Shown piece by piece: positions 1 to 8,188 of a DNA stretch of 19,276 bases. The position numbers and the translations under genes are program-made. The notes under the pieces were generated by a model that was not told the origin of the DNA, ran no database searches, and worked only from the letters and a program-made list of their open reading frames with translations. Positions within the stretch are counted from its first letter, which is position 1. Every line of letters begins with the position of its first letter. This DNA comes from UBA1049 sp964525815 (GTDB lineage Bacteria > Bacillota > Clostridia > Oscillospirales > CAG-382), in assembly GCA_964525815.1 (NCBI GenBank), contig CAZGJQ010000031.1, positions 1-19,276 of the forward strand. Direction: 5' to 3'.

Positions 1-15
1 CCCCTCGGCGGGTAT

Positions 16-21
16 TATAAT
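16..21 (+). promoter_or_regulatory. possible -10 box for spoIIE
   Basis: A perfect TATAAT lies 45 bp before the spoIIE start codon. The matching -35 region would fall before base 1, so this is only half a promoter. The spoIIE ribosome-binding site AAGGAAG is at 53-59, seven bases before the ATG. No Spo0A box (TGNCGAA) is visible in the 66 bases available. Confidence 0.4.
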
Positions 22-66
22 GAACTCCCAAAAGAACAAGTACAAGACCCGAAAGGAAGTAAAAGC

Positions 67-2247
67 ATGGATACCGCCATTACCAAGAAAAAGCTTAAGA
101 AAGTAAAAATCAACAAAAAAGCGTTGTTTGCGTTTATAACAGCGTTTGTATTAGGTGTCAGCCCGCTCACGGCAGGCGTTTATCCGTTCGGAATTTCTTT
201 ACTGATAGCCTCCGCCAAGCACAGAGCATACATATTGCTTGGCTGCTTGACGGCGACCTTTTTTGCAAGGGGAGGATTTTTCCTCCCCGTCCTCCTTTTG
301 TTTTTTTTGTTCTTTTCCATCCGTGCTTTCGAAAGGGACAAGCCCTGCCCTCTTTATCTAAAGCTGATTTTTGCAGTTTCCGGCTCCGTTCTTTTATGTG
401 CAAGAATAGCAGCTGCGGGTATTAGTCTGTTCTCGGATGGGGTGATGCTGGTGGTAACCGCTATCTCCATACCGTTTTTCACCTTCCTGTTTTCAATATA
501 TACAGATAACAGAACCGGCATTTATTCCAAAGCGCTAAAGGACTGCTCGCTGGCGGCGTTTGCGTTTGCGGGAACAAAATTCTTCGGTCTCGCAGAGATA
601 TCCGGCATTCCGTTATCTTTCATGGCGGGCGCTGTATTTACCCTTGCGGCTGCAAAGACAAAAGGGGTTTTGTTCGGCGGCTTCTGCGGCTTTATATGCG
701 GGGTTGCTTGCAATGTTCCCGCAATGGCCGCGCTCGGTATACTCGGAATTTGCTTCGGGCTATTAGAATCACAGAGCCTTGCGCTTGCCTCCGTTCTGTC
801 CTATATGCTGGCGCTGTCCGGCTATGCCTATCTGTCCGAATTTATGCATATTCTTCCTGCCGGAGTAATGCTGCTGGTGGCGATTATAATTTTTGTCCCG
901 CTGACAAAGCACCTTCCCCGTACCGAGGCGGTATCCGGCTCCGCTCTCTTATCCGGAGGGAGGGATATTAAGATGAAGAAATTCGCCGCAGCCTTTTCCT
1001 CTCTTTCGGGAGTGTTTTACACCGTAAGCGACAACGCTGTGGCGGAGAGCATTACAGCAACAGGGGAAAAGATTAAAAATACGGTAAGCTCCTATTGCAG
1101 CGGCTGTAACGGCTGCTCCCTAGACAGAAACGATTTATGTAATCACCTCACTACCGAGCTTCGCTTCAACGGAGCTGCGGATATAAAGAGCCTTCCTCTT
1201 CAAATAAAGCAGCAGTGTCGTCATTCCGAGCAAATAGTCGGCTCGGTAAACAGACTGGTTGCTCTAAAGGAGGAGGAATGCGAAAAGGGTCTGAAATCCT
1301 TGGCGGAGGAATACAATTCCTTTTCCGCTCTGCTTAACAATGCGGCGAAAAAGCAGGAGGAAACCGGATATGACGATAAGCAGCTCGCAAGAGAGCTGAA
1401 GCGGGTGCTGTTGGAGAATAAGGTTGTCTGCGACAGGGTGCGGGTTATAGGCAGACGGCAGAAAACCATAGAGGTCTTTGGTGTTAAACCGGATAAAATG
1501 AGTATTTCCTCAAATCGCCTCTCGGCGGTAATGTCCGAGGCGGCAAGGGTGAAGCTCTCCATGCCCGAGTTTATTATCAATGAGGATTATGTTATTATGA
1601 GGATGACCACTCTTCCGAAGCTTCGGGTGGAGTACACAAAAACTACGCTCGCAAAAAACGGTGAGCAGGTCTGCGGTGACACGGTCAGCTTTTTTGAGAG
1701 CGAGGACTTTTATTTCTACTGTCTTTTATCGGACGGAATGGGAAGCGGCAGGGACGCAGCCCTTACCTCAAGGCTCTCCGCCATAATGCTGGAGAAGCTG
1801 CTTACCATAGGAGCAGATAAAGGGGATGCTCTGCAAATGGTAAACAAAATGCTCACAAGGAAGATGGAGGAGGTGTTTGCCACGATTGATTTGCTGGAGG
1901 TGGACAGGATAACCTCCCAGGCAACCCTGATGAAGGTAGGTGCAGCTCCGACATTCTTAATCAGAGACACCGAGTGCCACAGAATCGAGGCAAAAACACC
2001 TCCTGCCGGCATAATGCGGGAGGTTATCGCCGAGAGGGTGTGCGTTACGCTGCGCAGAGGAGATTACATTGTGATGGTTTCGGACGGTGTGGTTCAAACG
2101 GAGGAGAGCTCCCTTGATTTTTCCCTATTGACAAAAAACGGAGGCTGCAGAAATGCGCACAGCTTGGCGTCCCGTATATTAGAGGAAGCGAAAAACAAGG
2201 CGGAATGCGCCGATGATATGTCGGTATGCGCTATAAGATTTTATTAA
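67..2247 (+). CDS. spoIIE: stage II sporulation protein E (SpoIIE), PP2C-type serine phosphatase
   Basis: SpoIIE dephosphorylates the anti-anti-sigma factor SpoIIAA at the asymmetric sporulation septum and so releases sigma-F in the forespore. The 726-residue protein has the family layout. A basic N-terminus (Lys-rich, residues 7-20) is followed by a hydrophobic region to about residue 285 with roughly ten membrane segments. A cytoplasmic linker follows, and a PP2C domain fills about residues 515-726. Metal-binding motifs are intact: SDGMGSG with Asp556, VSDGV near 675, and the final ADDM with Asp716/Asp717. The linker carries a Cys cluster (C344, C347, C350, C358); as I recall, related SpoIIE proteins have a CxxC...C motif here. 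The protein is somewhat shorter than B. subtilis SpoIIE (about 827 residues), mostly in the linker. ATG 67 has AAGGAAG at 53-59. It shows the organism is a spore former or a recent descendant of one. Confidence 0.95.
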   Translation: MDTAITKKKLKKVKINKKALFAFITAFVLGVSPLTAGVYPFGISLLIASAKHRAYILLGCLTATFFARGGFFLPVLLLFFLFFSIRAFERDKPCPLYLKLIFAVSGSVLLCARIAAAGISLFSDGVMLVVTAISIPFFTFLFSIYTDNRTGIYSKALKDCSLAAFAFAGTKFFGLAEISGIPLSFMAGAVFTLAAAKTKGVLFGGFCGFICGVACNVPAMAALGILGICFGLLESQSLALASVLSYMLALSGYAYLSEFMHILPAGVMLLVAIIIFVPLTKHLPRTEAVSGSALLSGGRDIKMKKFAAAFSSLSGVFYTVSDNAVAESITATGEKIKNTVSSYCSGCNGCSLDRNDLCNHLTTELRFNGAADIKSLPLQIKQQCRHSEQIVGSVNRLVALKEEECEKGLKSLAEEYNSFSALLNNAAKKQEETGYDDKQLARELKRVLLENKVVCDRVRVIGRRQKTIEVFGVKPDKMSISSNRLSAVMSEAARVKLSMPEFIINEDYVIMRMTTLPKLRVEYTKTTLAKNGEQVCGDTVSFFESEDFYFYCLLSDGMGSGRDAALTSRLSAIMLEKLLTIGADKGDALQMVNKMLTRKMEEVFATIDLLEVDRITSQATLMKVGAAPTFLIRDTECHRIEAKTPPAGIMREVIAERVCVTLRRGDYIVMVSDGVVQTEESSLDFSLLTKNGGCRNAHSLASRILEEAKNKAECADDMSVCAIRFY

Positions 2248-2277
2248 GCACAAAAGAGTAATATAGCCATTTTTATA

Positions 2278-2306
2278 TTGACAATCGGTATTAAAGGTGC
2301 TAATAT
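2278..2306 (+). promoter_or_regulatory. sigma-A-type promoter for the Gfo/Idh gene
   Basis: Consensus -35 TTGACA at 2278-2283, a 17-bp spacer and -10 TAATAT (4 of 6) at 2301-2306, 34 bp before the start codon at 2341. It lies just after the spoIIE stop, so the oxidoreductase need not depend on spoIIE transcription. Confidence 0.7.
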
Positions 2307-2340
2307 GGCAGCGAATAATATGACAAGGGAGACATAAAGA

Positions 2341-3279
2341 ATGCACAGAATCGGCACTGTTAATATCGACACCTCGCACGCACCCTCGTTTGCGGAAATA
2401 CTGCTTAAGGGAAACACGGCACGCTATACTGCCGTTTACAACGACGGCTTCAGAACGGACGACGAGGTGGACGCTTTTATTAAGCGTTTCGGGCTTGAGA
2501 AGCGTTATTATTCGCTTGACGAAATGGCGAAGAACATCGACATAGCATTTATTCAGGGCTGCAACTGGGACAGGCATATAGAATGTGCCCTGCCGTTTAT
2601 AAATACGGGTGTTCCGGTGTTTATCGACAAGCCGTTCGTCGGTAATATGAAGGATATAAATAAAATTCTGCGCTTGGAAAAGGAAGGTGCGGTCATTCTC
2701 GGAACAAGCGCTCTGCGCTATACCTATGAGCATGACAGCTTTTTTGCCGTTCCCGAAGCCGACAGGGGTGAGGTTCTGCATATCACAACCACGGTGGGAG
2801 TAAACGATTTTGATTATGCGATACATTCCATCGAAAGCATAATGGGATTTATGCGGGGTATTACGCCCAAGTCGGTGCGGTTCATCGGAACAAGCAGGGT
2901 GGGGGAAACACCCTGCGACAGCTATTATGTATTGTTTGAGAGCGGAGCCTCCGCTTGTTATCACATCTGCCTTAAGGGCTGGCAGCCCAGCACGGCGCTT
3001 GTAATGACCACAAAGACCAGTTATGCTTATAAGATTGACACCTCAAAGGTCTATGAGGCAATGCTCGGTCAAGTATGCGCATATCTTGAAGGTAAGGAAA
3101 ACCTGCTTGCAACCGCTGCAGAGATGTGCGACAGCATAAAGATACTGCTTGCCGGTAAAAAAAGCAAGACTAACGGTGGAACGGAGGAACTCATTTCCGA
3201 TTTGAACGAGACGGATGAGGGTTTTGACGGCGCAGCGTTTGAAAGGGAATATGAGGCGCTCCAGAGAGCTGCTAAATAA
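2341..3279 (+). CDS. Gfo/Idh/MocA-family oxidoreductase
   Basis: A 312-residue protein that looks like a NAD(P)-dependent sugar or cyclitol dehydrogenase of the Gfo/Idh/MocA family: an N-terminal Rossmann fold, then an alpha/beta substrate domain. The first strand reads IGTVNIDTSHAPSF, the 'DTSH' variant in which the classical GxGxxG turn is absent. The signature EKP appears as FIDKPFVG near residues 98-105, keeping the catalytic Lys. AIHSIE near residues 160-165 supplies the His usual in the catalytic part. ATG 2341 is preceded by AGGGAG at 2326-2331. It has its own promoter and ends at a bidirectional terminator, so it is probably monocistronic. The substrate cannot be read from sequence. 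A non-catalytic or NAD-retaining role is possible because the N-terminal dinucleotide loop is atypical. Confidence 0.85.
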   Translation: MHRIGTVNIDTSHAPSFAEILLKGNTARYTAVYNDGFRTDDEVDAFIKRFGLEKRYYSLDEMAKNIDIAFIQGCNWDRHIECALPFINTGVPVFIDKPFVGNMKDINKILRLEKEGAVILGTSALRYTYEHDSFFAVPEADRGEVLHITTTVGVNDFDYAIHSIESIMGFMRGITPKSVRFIGTSRVGETPCDSYYVLFESGASACYHICLKGWQPSTALVMTTKTSYAYKIDTSKVYEAMLGQVCAYLEGKENLLATAAEMCDSIKILLAGKKSKTNGGTEELISDLNETDEGFDGAAFEREYEALQRAAK

Positions 3280-3302
3280 GCATATTAGTATAAGAGGATA
3301 TA

Positions 3303-3334
3303 AAAAGCCCGTCATCGCTTGGATGTCGGGTTTT
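3303..3334. terminator. bidirectional rho-independent terminator
   Basis: A stem built from AAAAGCCCG-T-CATC and GATG-T-CGGGTTTT with a 5-nt loop (GCTTG), one internal T-T mismatch and one G-T pair. It has A-rich and T-rich flanks, so it can terminate both the oxidoreductase (+) and the beta-helix lipoprotein gene (-), which converge here. Confidence 0.8.
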
Positions 3335-3383
3335 ATTGATAAATATTATGAAAACTGCTCGTGAACAAGCGGTCTTTTTGTAC

Positions 3384-6209
3384 TCAGCCTGCTTTTTTAG
3401 CAGCGGTTACTCTAATGGTTATACTCTCACCAAGAGTTCCCTCCACATCTGCAATATATCCACCCCGAACCACAGCCGTTGTATTATAGAGCACTGAATA
3501 CTCTTCGGAGATATAGTCGTACAGCGCCTTCATATCCGGATTATCGCCTGTAAATACAAGTACAAATCCGTCCTCCGGAATATACACCTTCTCGTCATAG
3601 TCCATAATCGAGCCGTCGTCGAGATTGTTTCCGTACTCGGTTATACGATAAGTTCCGTCTCCGTCGGGGGAAAATGCAATTATATATGCCCATCTCAGGC
3701 CTGCGCCTGCTGATGTTATATAGCCTTCTTCGGACATGTAAAAAACAGAACTCGAAATACCGTTTGACCTGACGGCCTTGTTAAAGTTGCTGACGCTCAG
3801 GCTCCATTGCTTACCACCCTCATAATTATATTCCGGAGCTTCTATATCCCTGATACCGAATATATTATCGAAAAAGGTCATATTAACGCCTTCCATATAA
3901 CGGGTGCTGTAATACTCGAAAGGATTAATTACCACATTACGATAAAACTTTGAGAACTGCTCGGGTACGCCCCGTTTTTTATACGGGAGCGCATCGCACA
4001 GTATTGTATTGTTGTACATATCCACATATTCGCAGGCGATATTGGTTCCGTCTCCCCGGTCATTTCCCCCGTGCGCATCAAAAACATGATATATCGCATC
4101 CCCCATCTGAATATTATATCTTGCGATATAGCCGGTTCCCGGGCTGCCGTTGGCGGCTATAGAATGCCGGTCAAAATTAAACAGATTGTATTCAATAACG
4201 GATGTTGCTTTACTGCCGAGGCATACACCGTATCCCAGTCCCATGCGCTGGTTATGATGGAAATAGCTGTTACGGATGTGAGTGTTTTCCGCCTCCGCAA
4301 GCAAAACACCGGAGTTACCGAAACCGGCGACCTCGCAGTTTACCATTTGAAAATTGTCACCGTGAACACTGACCCCCACGCTGAGCGGCAGAAGATAATA
4401 ATACCCGTCAAACCTTCCTTCCGAGACACCTCGTTTATGGTGGTTCATGTGCTTTTGGGTATCAGCGCCGGCAAGGATTAATCCCTCAATCCTTGAGTCG
4501 GCATATGCTCTTATCATAACCGGAGCGTTTTTTGTTGAGCAAATCCTTGCTCCGGCAGAAACGGTTCCGTCGTCAAGAACCCTCCCTCTGTCGCTTGCAA
4601 GGGTTACGCCTTCCTTAAGCACAAACGCTTCTTCCTTTTCCGAACGAGACGTGGTATCTATTACGGCACTGCCCTCAATGAAAACAACCTCTCCGCTTTT
4701 TGCCCTGTCAAGAGCAGAAATCAAGGAGTCAAGACTGTTCACTACATAATCTCCGGTTGTATATATGCTTGTCATCCCGACTCCGCCGCCTATCGGAGAA
4801 CCGCCCTCCTCCGTATATGCTCCGTAAACAACTCCGTCCTTTTCTATGGAGATATTGTCAAGATACTCGTAATAATTAGAAAAACCGCACAGCTCACTGA
4901 GCGCCCGAGTGGCATATTCCAGAGCAAGGTCGGTGTTATCGCTGTTTTCCTTAACCCTAAGGATGTATTCAAACACCAGATTTTTATCTCCCGCAAACAC
5001 TCTTGTTGTAATGTCCGGGACAGCCGTAATCGTTTTGGGTTGCTTTGCTTCGCCGAAACCCTTTATTCCGAGCAATGCTTGCGTTTCCCCGCTGGTAAAA
5101 TCAAAGGCATTCTGCTGGATTGTTATATCCTTTTCTTCGATTCCCTCATATACATATGCTGCTGCGCTTCCCAAAAAGCTGTTGTTCGTAATTGTTACCC
5201 TCGAATCTTGCTTACCTTCGATTTTTACGGAGGCTTCCCTGACCGTACCGGCATCTATGTTATTATGGATTAGTAGCTCCTCGAAATTTCTGGCATATAT
5301 ATTAACCGTGTTGTTCGAGAACAAATTGGATTCGATAACGGCGCTTCCCCCCGTAATGCTTATGCCGTATCCGTTTATTATACTGTTGTTATGAATGTAG
5401 TTATGATGTATATTTATCTGGGAGTTGGCACTGATTGCGGTGTTTGTAAAGCCGGATATTTCGCAGTTGTCAATCTCTATGCTTTTTCCGGTTGCCAAAA
5501 TGCCTATCGCCAGCTCTTTTGTTGGCTGTCCGTTTGCCATCGTGCTGACTGCGCTCTGCAAGCAAAGACCGGTTATTCTGTTATTGCCGAAGCATCTTAA
5601 CAGTGCGGAGTGATCAGCGGAAAAATAAAGGGTTCCTCCCTTTGAGCCGTTATGCCCTCTGTCAGAGGCTATTATGACCCCCCGGTTAAGATTGGCGGCA
5701 AAGTTTTCTGTAATACGCAAATCCGAGAGATCTATCACGGCATCCGACGGTATAAAAATTACTTCGCCGCTTACGGCATTTTTGGTCGCATCCATAAATT
5801 CATCGTCGTCGGTTACTATGTAATCTCCCGTAGTATAAATATCGGAATAGCCTTCTCCGCCGCCAATTGGATTTGTGTCCTGCTCGGCTCCGTAGGTATT
5901 CCCACCTTTTTTATAGCTTGTTCTGTCATGAAAGGTATAATAATCTCCTAAGCCTTCCATGTCCCGCAAGAGCGTTTCGGTATAAAGGAGTAGCTCCTCC
6001 TCGCAGAACATATTTTCGTTCAAGCCGTGCCTAAGAGAGGACAGAGAATAGTATAAATCGTTACTGTCACAGTAGAAGGACCTTTGAGTAACCGAAATAC
6101 GCTCGGTTTCATTAGGCTCTGCGATAATTGTGGGATTAAACAGCGAGCAGCTCGTAAACGCTGCGATTAGAACGGCAGCGAGCAGCAGGGCAAATATTCT
6201 TCTTGCCAT
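3384..6209 (-). CDS. exported lipoprotein with two parallel beta-helix (pectate-lyase-like) units
   Basis: A 941-residue exported protein. The N-terminus (Arg-Arg, hydrophobic stretch, FTSC near residues 18-21) is a signal peptide with a lipobox, so it should be a lipoprotein on the outer face of the membrane. The mature part is internally duplicated. A conserved lead-in, PIGGG-x-G...IYTTGDY, occurs near residues 112 and 473, each followed by an entry strand (GEVIFIPSDAVID versus GEVVFIEGSAVID) and a right-handed beta-helix with Asn-ladder turns (IESNLFSNN, IEYNLFNFD). Only the second helix keeps a run of candidate catalytic residues: FDRHSIA near 685 and FDAHGGNDR (D711, H713, D717, R718). 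The first lacks them. A non-helix domain of about 170 residues closes the protein. GGAGG at 6215-6219 is five bases from ATG 6209. It probably binds or cleaves an acidic polysaccharide; the substrate is unknown. It lies downstream of the dockerin-PHP gene on the same strand. Confidence 0.85.
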   Translation of the reverse strand: MARRIFALLLAAVLIAAFTSCSLFNPTIIAEPNETERISVTQRSFYCDSNDLYYSLSSLRHGLNENMFCEEELLLYTETLLRDMEGLGDYYTFHDRTSYKKGGNTYGAEQDTNPIGGGEGYSDIYTTGDYIVTDDDEFMDATKNAVSGEVIFIPSDAVIDLSDLRITENFAANLNRGVIIASDRGHNGSKGGTLYFSADHSALLRCFGNNRITGLCLQSAVSTMANGQPTKELAIGILATGKSIEIDNCEISGFTNTAISANSQINIHHNYIHNNSIINGYGISITGGSAVIESNLFSNNTVNIYARNFEELLIHNNIDAGTVREASVKIEGKQDSRVTITNNSFLGSAAAYVYEGIEEKDITIQQNAFDFTSGETQALLGIKGFGEAKQPKTITAVPDITTRVFAGDKNLVFEYILRVKENSDNTDLALEYATRALSELCGFSNYYEYLDNISIEKDGVVYGAYTEEGGSPIGGGVGMTSIYTTGDYVVNSLDSLISALDRAKSGEVVFIEGSAVIDTTSRSEKEEAFVLKEGVTLASDRGRVLDDGTVSAGARICSTKNAPVMIRAYADSRIEGLILAGADTQKHMNHHKRGVSEGRFDGYYYLLPLSVGVSVHGDNFQMVNCEVAGFGNSGVLLAEAENTHIRNSYFHHNQRMGLGYGVCLGSKATSVIEYNLFNFDRHSIAANGSPGTGYIARYNIQMGDAIYHVFDAHGGNDRGDGTNIACEYVDMYNNTILCDALPYKKRGVPEQFSKFYRNVVINPFEYYSTRYMEGVNMTFFDNIFGIRDIEAPEYNYEGGKQWSLSVSNFNKAVRSNGISSSVFYMSEEGYITSAGAGLRWAYIIAFSPDGDGTYRITEYGNNLDDGSIMDYDEKVYIPEDGFVLVFTGDNPDMKALYDYISEEYSVLYNTTAVVRGGYIADVEGTLGESITIRVTAAKKAG

Positions 6210-6258
6210 GAAAGCCTCCGAGATTTTGTTATTTTCGATTTAAAATAAAGAGATTAAA

Positions 6259-6290
6259 TAACAGGCTCCGCTAACCAGCGGAGCCTGTTA
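6259..6290 (-). terminator. strong intergenic hairpin, probable terminator of the dockerin-PHP gene
   Basis: A perfect 14-bp stem (TAACAGGCTCCGCT and its complement) with a 4-nt loop AACC, lying 7 bp past the stop of the dockerin-PHP gene. On the minus strand it is followed by ATTTAATCTCTTTATTTT, an imperfect T-rich tail. Termination may be incomplete, with read-through into the beta-helix gene 49 bases further on. Confidence 0.7.
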
Positions 6291-6297
6291 AGCACGC

Positions 6298-8004
6298 TTA
6301 TTCTACCGGAACTAAGGTAACCGATTTGATGTATGACGCTTTACCGGTTTCGGTTGCTTTTAGGGTTATAATTATTTCCCCGTTTAAGTCGCCCACATCA
6401 TATGTATATGGCGTGATATGGTTGGTTACGGCTAAATCGCTGACTATTTCGGTACCCCCGACGGAAATTGACATGGTGGTATCGTTGCCGGAGCCCATAG
6501 CTGCCTCAACGGTTATTTGGCTGATTTCATAACGTGTAACGGTGGTCTTCATAACAAGGGTTTGCGAGGCTTCCTCCGCAATGCGGAACGCCATTCCCCT
6601 TGAATTGGAGCTGCCCGTTTCCATACCGTAGGATGCCATTGAGGCGTTCCAGGTAAGACTTCCGTATACATTATCACCCTTCTGTGCGCTGTAATCAAAC
6701 TCGTACGAATATCCGATTTCCGTATCCTCTTCATAAGCGGCAACAACGGTTGTATCCTCTTCAACCACAAGGGTAAAGGTAGCCGGCTTGTTCGATTCTT
6801 CGCCGTTAATCAGCCAATAATCAAATATTTGTCCTTCTCCAACCTGTGCCGTTATCTCCACGCTGTCGAATATGTCATAGGTTCCGGAGCCGGTACCGCC
6901 CGTAACGGTAACCTCGTGTGTTTGGGTAACCTGCATCGGCTGCTTTTGTGTAATCCCCAAATCCTCAACGAACGCAATACCCTTGGAGTTAAGGAAGGAA
7001 ATGGACTGGCTTCTCTTTGAGGAGCTGTAAACGCTCGGGTCGTGAGCGTCCAGCCCGATGACAACGGTGTTGCCCACCTCTTTAACCACATCCCAGAACT
7101 GAGGATATTGTACATAGCCGTGATTGTACTCAAGCGCTACGCCCAGCTCCTTAGCCTTGACGCACATCTGCCTCATATAATCCTCTACTTGGGAATTCCA
7201 CATTTTTGCGTAGTAAAGAACATAGTCCGGATGTGCGAAAATCGAGAACAGTCCGCTCTCCAGTCCCTGAATGGAGCTCTCCGTATATGCCTGCACAAAT
7301 TCAATGCTCTCCATGCTTCCGTTAAAATAATCAAACCTGTTAGTGGTGGTGTCGAACTCTAAATAGTGATTGCCCATTATGAGGTAATCAACTAAGTTGT
7401 TATCAATAAGATGCCTGTAATAACCCTCGAATATTTCGTTCCATTCGCATTCATATCCTAACAAAATATATATTTCGTCGGCATATTGCTCCTGTAACGC
7501 CCTGATTGACTCGAGATATTCATGGGATTGGCTGTATTTGCCCCTAACGCTGTGATAGTATTCAATCCAGGGCAGCATTACATGGTCGGTGAAGCCCATC
7601 AGGTCATATCCGTTTGCAATGGCTGCCTGAACATATTCCTCGTCTGTTGCCGTACCCGCATGGTTGCAGCGGTATGTATGCCCGTGGTAGTTGGTCTTTT
7701 TGAACCCTGTATCCGGATTCTCAATGGTATAGGTTCCGAGAAAATGCCGCTTTATCAGCAGATAGTCGGCAGCCGATATTTTTCCGTCCATATTGACGTC
7801 AGCAGCGAGTAGCTGCGTCTCGGTTGCGCTATAGGTGCCTAAAAATATACGCTTTACAAACAGATAATCGGAGGCATTGATTTTTCCGTCTCCATTAATA
7901 TCACCCAGCGTATATTCGCTTTCGGCAAGGGAGGCTATTCCCAATAAGGACACCGCAAGCGAAAAAAGCATCACTAGAACCAGAAGGAACATAATAGTTT
8001 TCAT
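6298..8004 (-). CDS. secreted dockerin-PHP domain protein (dockerin, PHP metal-hydrolase, repeat domain, C-terminal beta-domain)
   Basis: A 568-residue exported protein. Residues 1-27 are a signal peptide. Residues 34-92 are a type I dockerin with two calcium loops (DINGDGKINASD from D35; DVNMDGKISAAD from D69). Both repeats have Lys-Arg at positions 17-18, the usual cohesin-contact positions. Residues 103-350 form a PHP domain with a full candidate metal-ligand set: H107-G-H109, H115, D140-H141, E185, H213, H258 (AHPD), D319-x-H321. This resembles histidinol-phosphatase-like phosphoesterases. Residues 363-428 look like a divergent InlB-type B-repeat, and 430-568 a beta-sandwich. The start is ATG 8004, with AAAAGGAGA at 8011-8019 and the signal peptide directly after it; a longer frame to 8091 would put 29 non-signal residues in front. 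The dockerin implies docking to a cohesin scaffold, so the PHP enzyme would act outside the cell. The substrate is unknown. Confidence 0.9.
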   Translation of the reverse strand: MKTIMFLLVLVMLFSLAVSLLGIASLAESEYTLGDINGDGKINASDYLFVKRIFLGTYSATETQLLAADVNMDGKISAADYLLIKRHFLGTYTIENPDTGFKKTNYHGHTYRCNHAGTATDEEYVQAAIANGYDLMGFTDHVMLPWIEYYHSVRGKYSQSHEYLESIRALQEQYADEIYILLGYECEWNEIFEGYYRHLIDNNLVDYLIMGNHYLEFDTTTNRFDYFNGSMESIEFVQAYTESSIQGLESGLFSIFAHPDYVLYYAKMWNSQVEDYMRQMCVKAKELGVALEYNHGYVQYPQFWDVVKEVGNTVVIGLDAHDPSVYSSSKRSQSISFLNSKGIAFVEDLGITQKQPMQVTQTHEVTVTGGTGSGTYDIFDSVEITAQVGEGQIFDYWLINGEESNKPATFTLVVEEDTTVVAAYEEDTEIGYSYEFDYSAQKGDNVYGSLTWNASMASYGMETGSSNSRGMAFRIAEEASQTLVMKTTVTRYEISQITVEAAMGSGNDTTMSISVGGTEIVSDLAVTNHITPYTYDVGDLNGEIIITLKATETGKASYIKSVTLVPVE

Positions 8005-8040
8005 AGCTTTTCTCCTTTTAACGAATTGTATATTATCTTT

Positions 8041-8069
8041 ATAGTAAAAGAATTTGGGAGTAATGTCAA
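8041..8069 (-). promoter_or_regulatory. probable promoter of the dockerin-PHP gene
   Basis: On the minus strand a consensus -35 TTGACA (8064-8069), a 17-bp spacer and -10 TACTAT (8041-8046, 4 of 6), 37 bases before ATG 8004. It is divergent from the ABC transporter promoter, with about 60 bp between the two -35 boxes. Confidence 0.6.
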
Positions 8070-8129
8070 TGATAACTTTGTTTTGCGTCATTTTGCGGCG
8101 GCATATTTACAAAATCATTACAAAAAGTA

Positions 8130-8157
8130 TTGACAATAAAAACAAATATGATATAAT
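8130..8157 (+). promoter_or_regulatory. consensus promoter of the ABC transporter operon
   Basis: A perfect -35 TTGACA (8130-8135) and perfect -10 TATAAT (8152-8157) separated by 16 bp, 31 bp before the start codon at 8189. This predicts strong housekeeping expression unless an unseen repressor acts. Confidence 0.85.
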
Positions 8158-8188
8158 GATAACCTTGTCAAAAAAAGGAGGGGCGGTT

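Noticed and set aside
2260..2279. AATATA/TATATT stem after spoIIE as a terminator
   Set aside because: The stem is only six A-T pairs, has no T tail, and overlaps the -35 box of the next gene.
2179..2964. Long open frame on the minus strand (261 codons) opposite spoIIE and the oxidoreductase
   Set aside because: It lies antisense to two clear genes, has no recognisable domain, and crosses their intergenic region.
8005..8091. Extended N-terminus for the dockerin-PHP protein
   Set aside because: It would place 29 residues before a standard signal peptide and start upstream of the predicted promoter; AAAAGGAGA precedes ATG 8004.
8054..8188. Extended N-terminus for the ABC ATPase from ATG 8054
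   Set aside because: It would start upstream of a perfect TTGACA/TATAAT promoter and lacks a ribosome-binding site; ATG 8189 has one.
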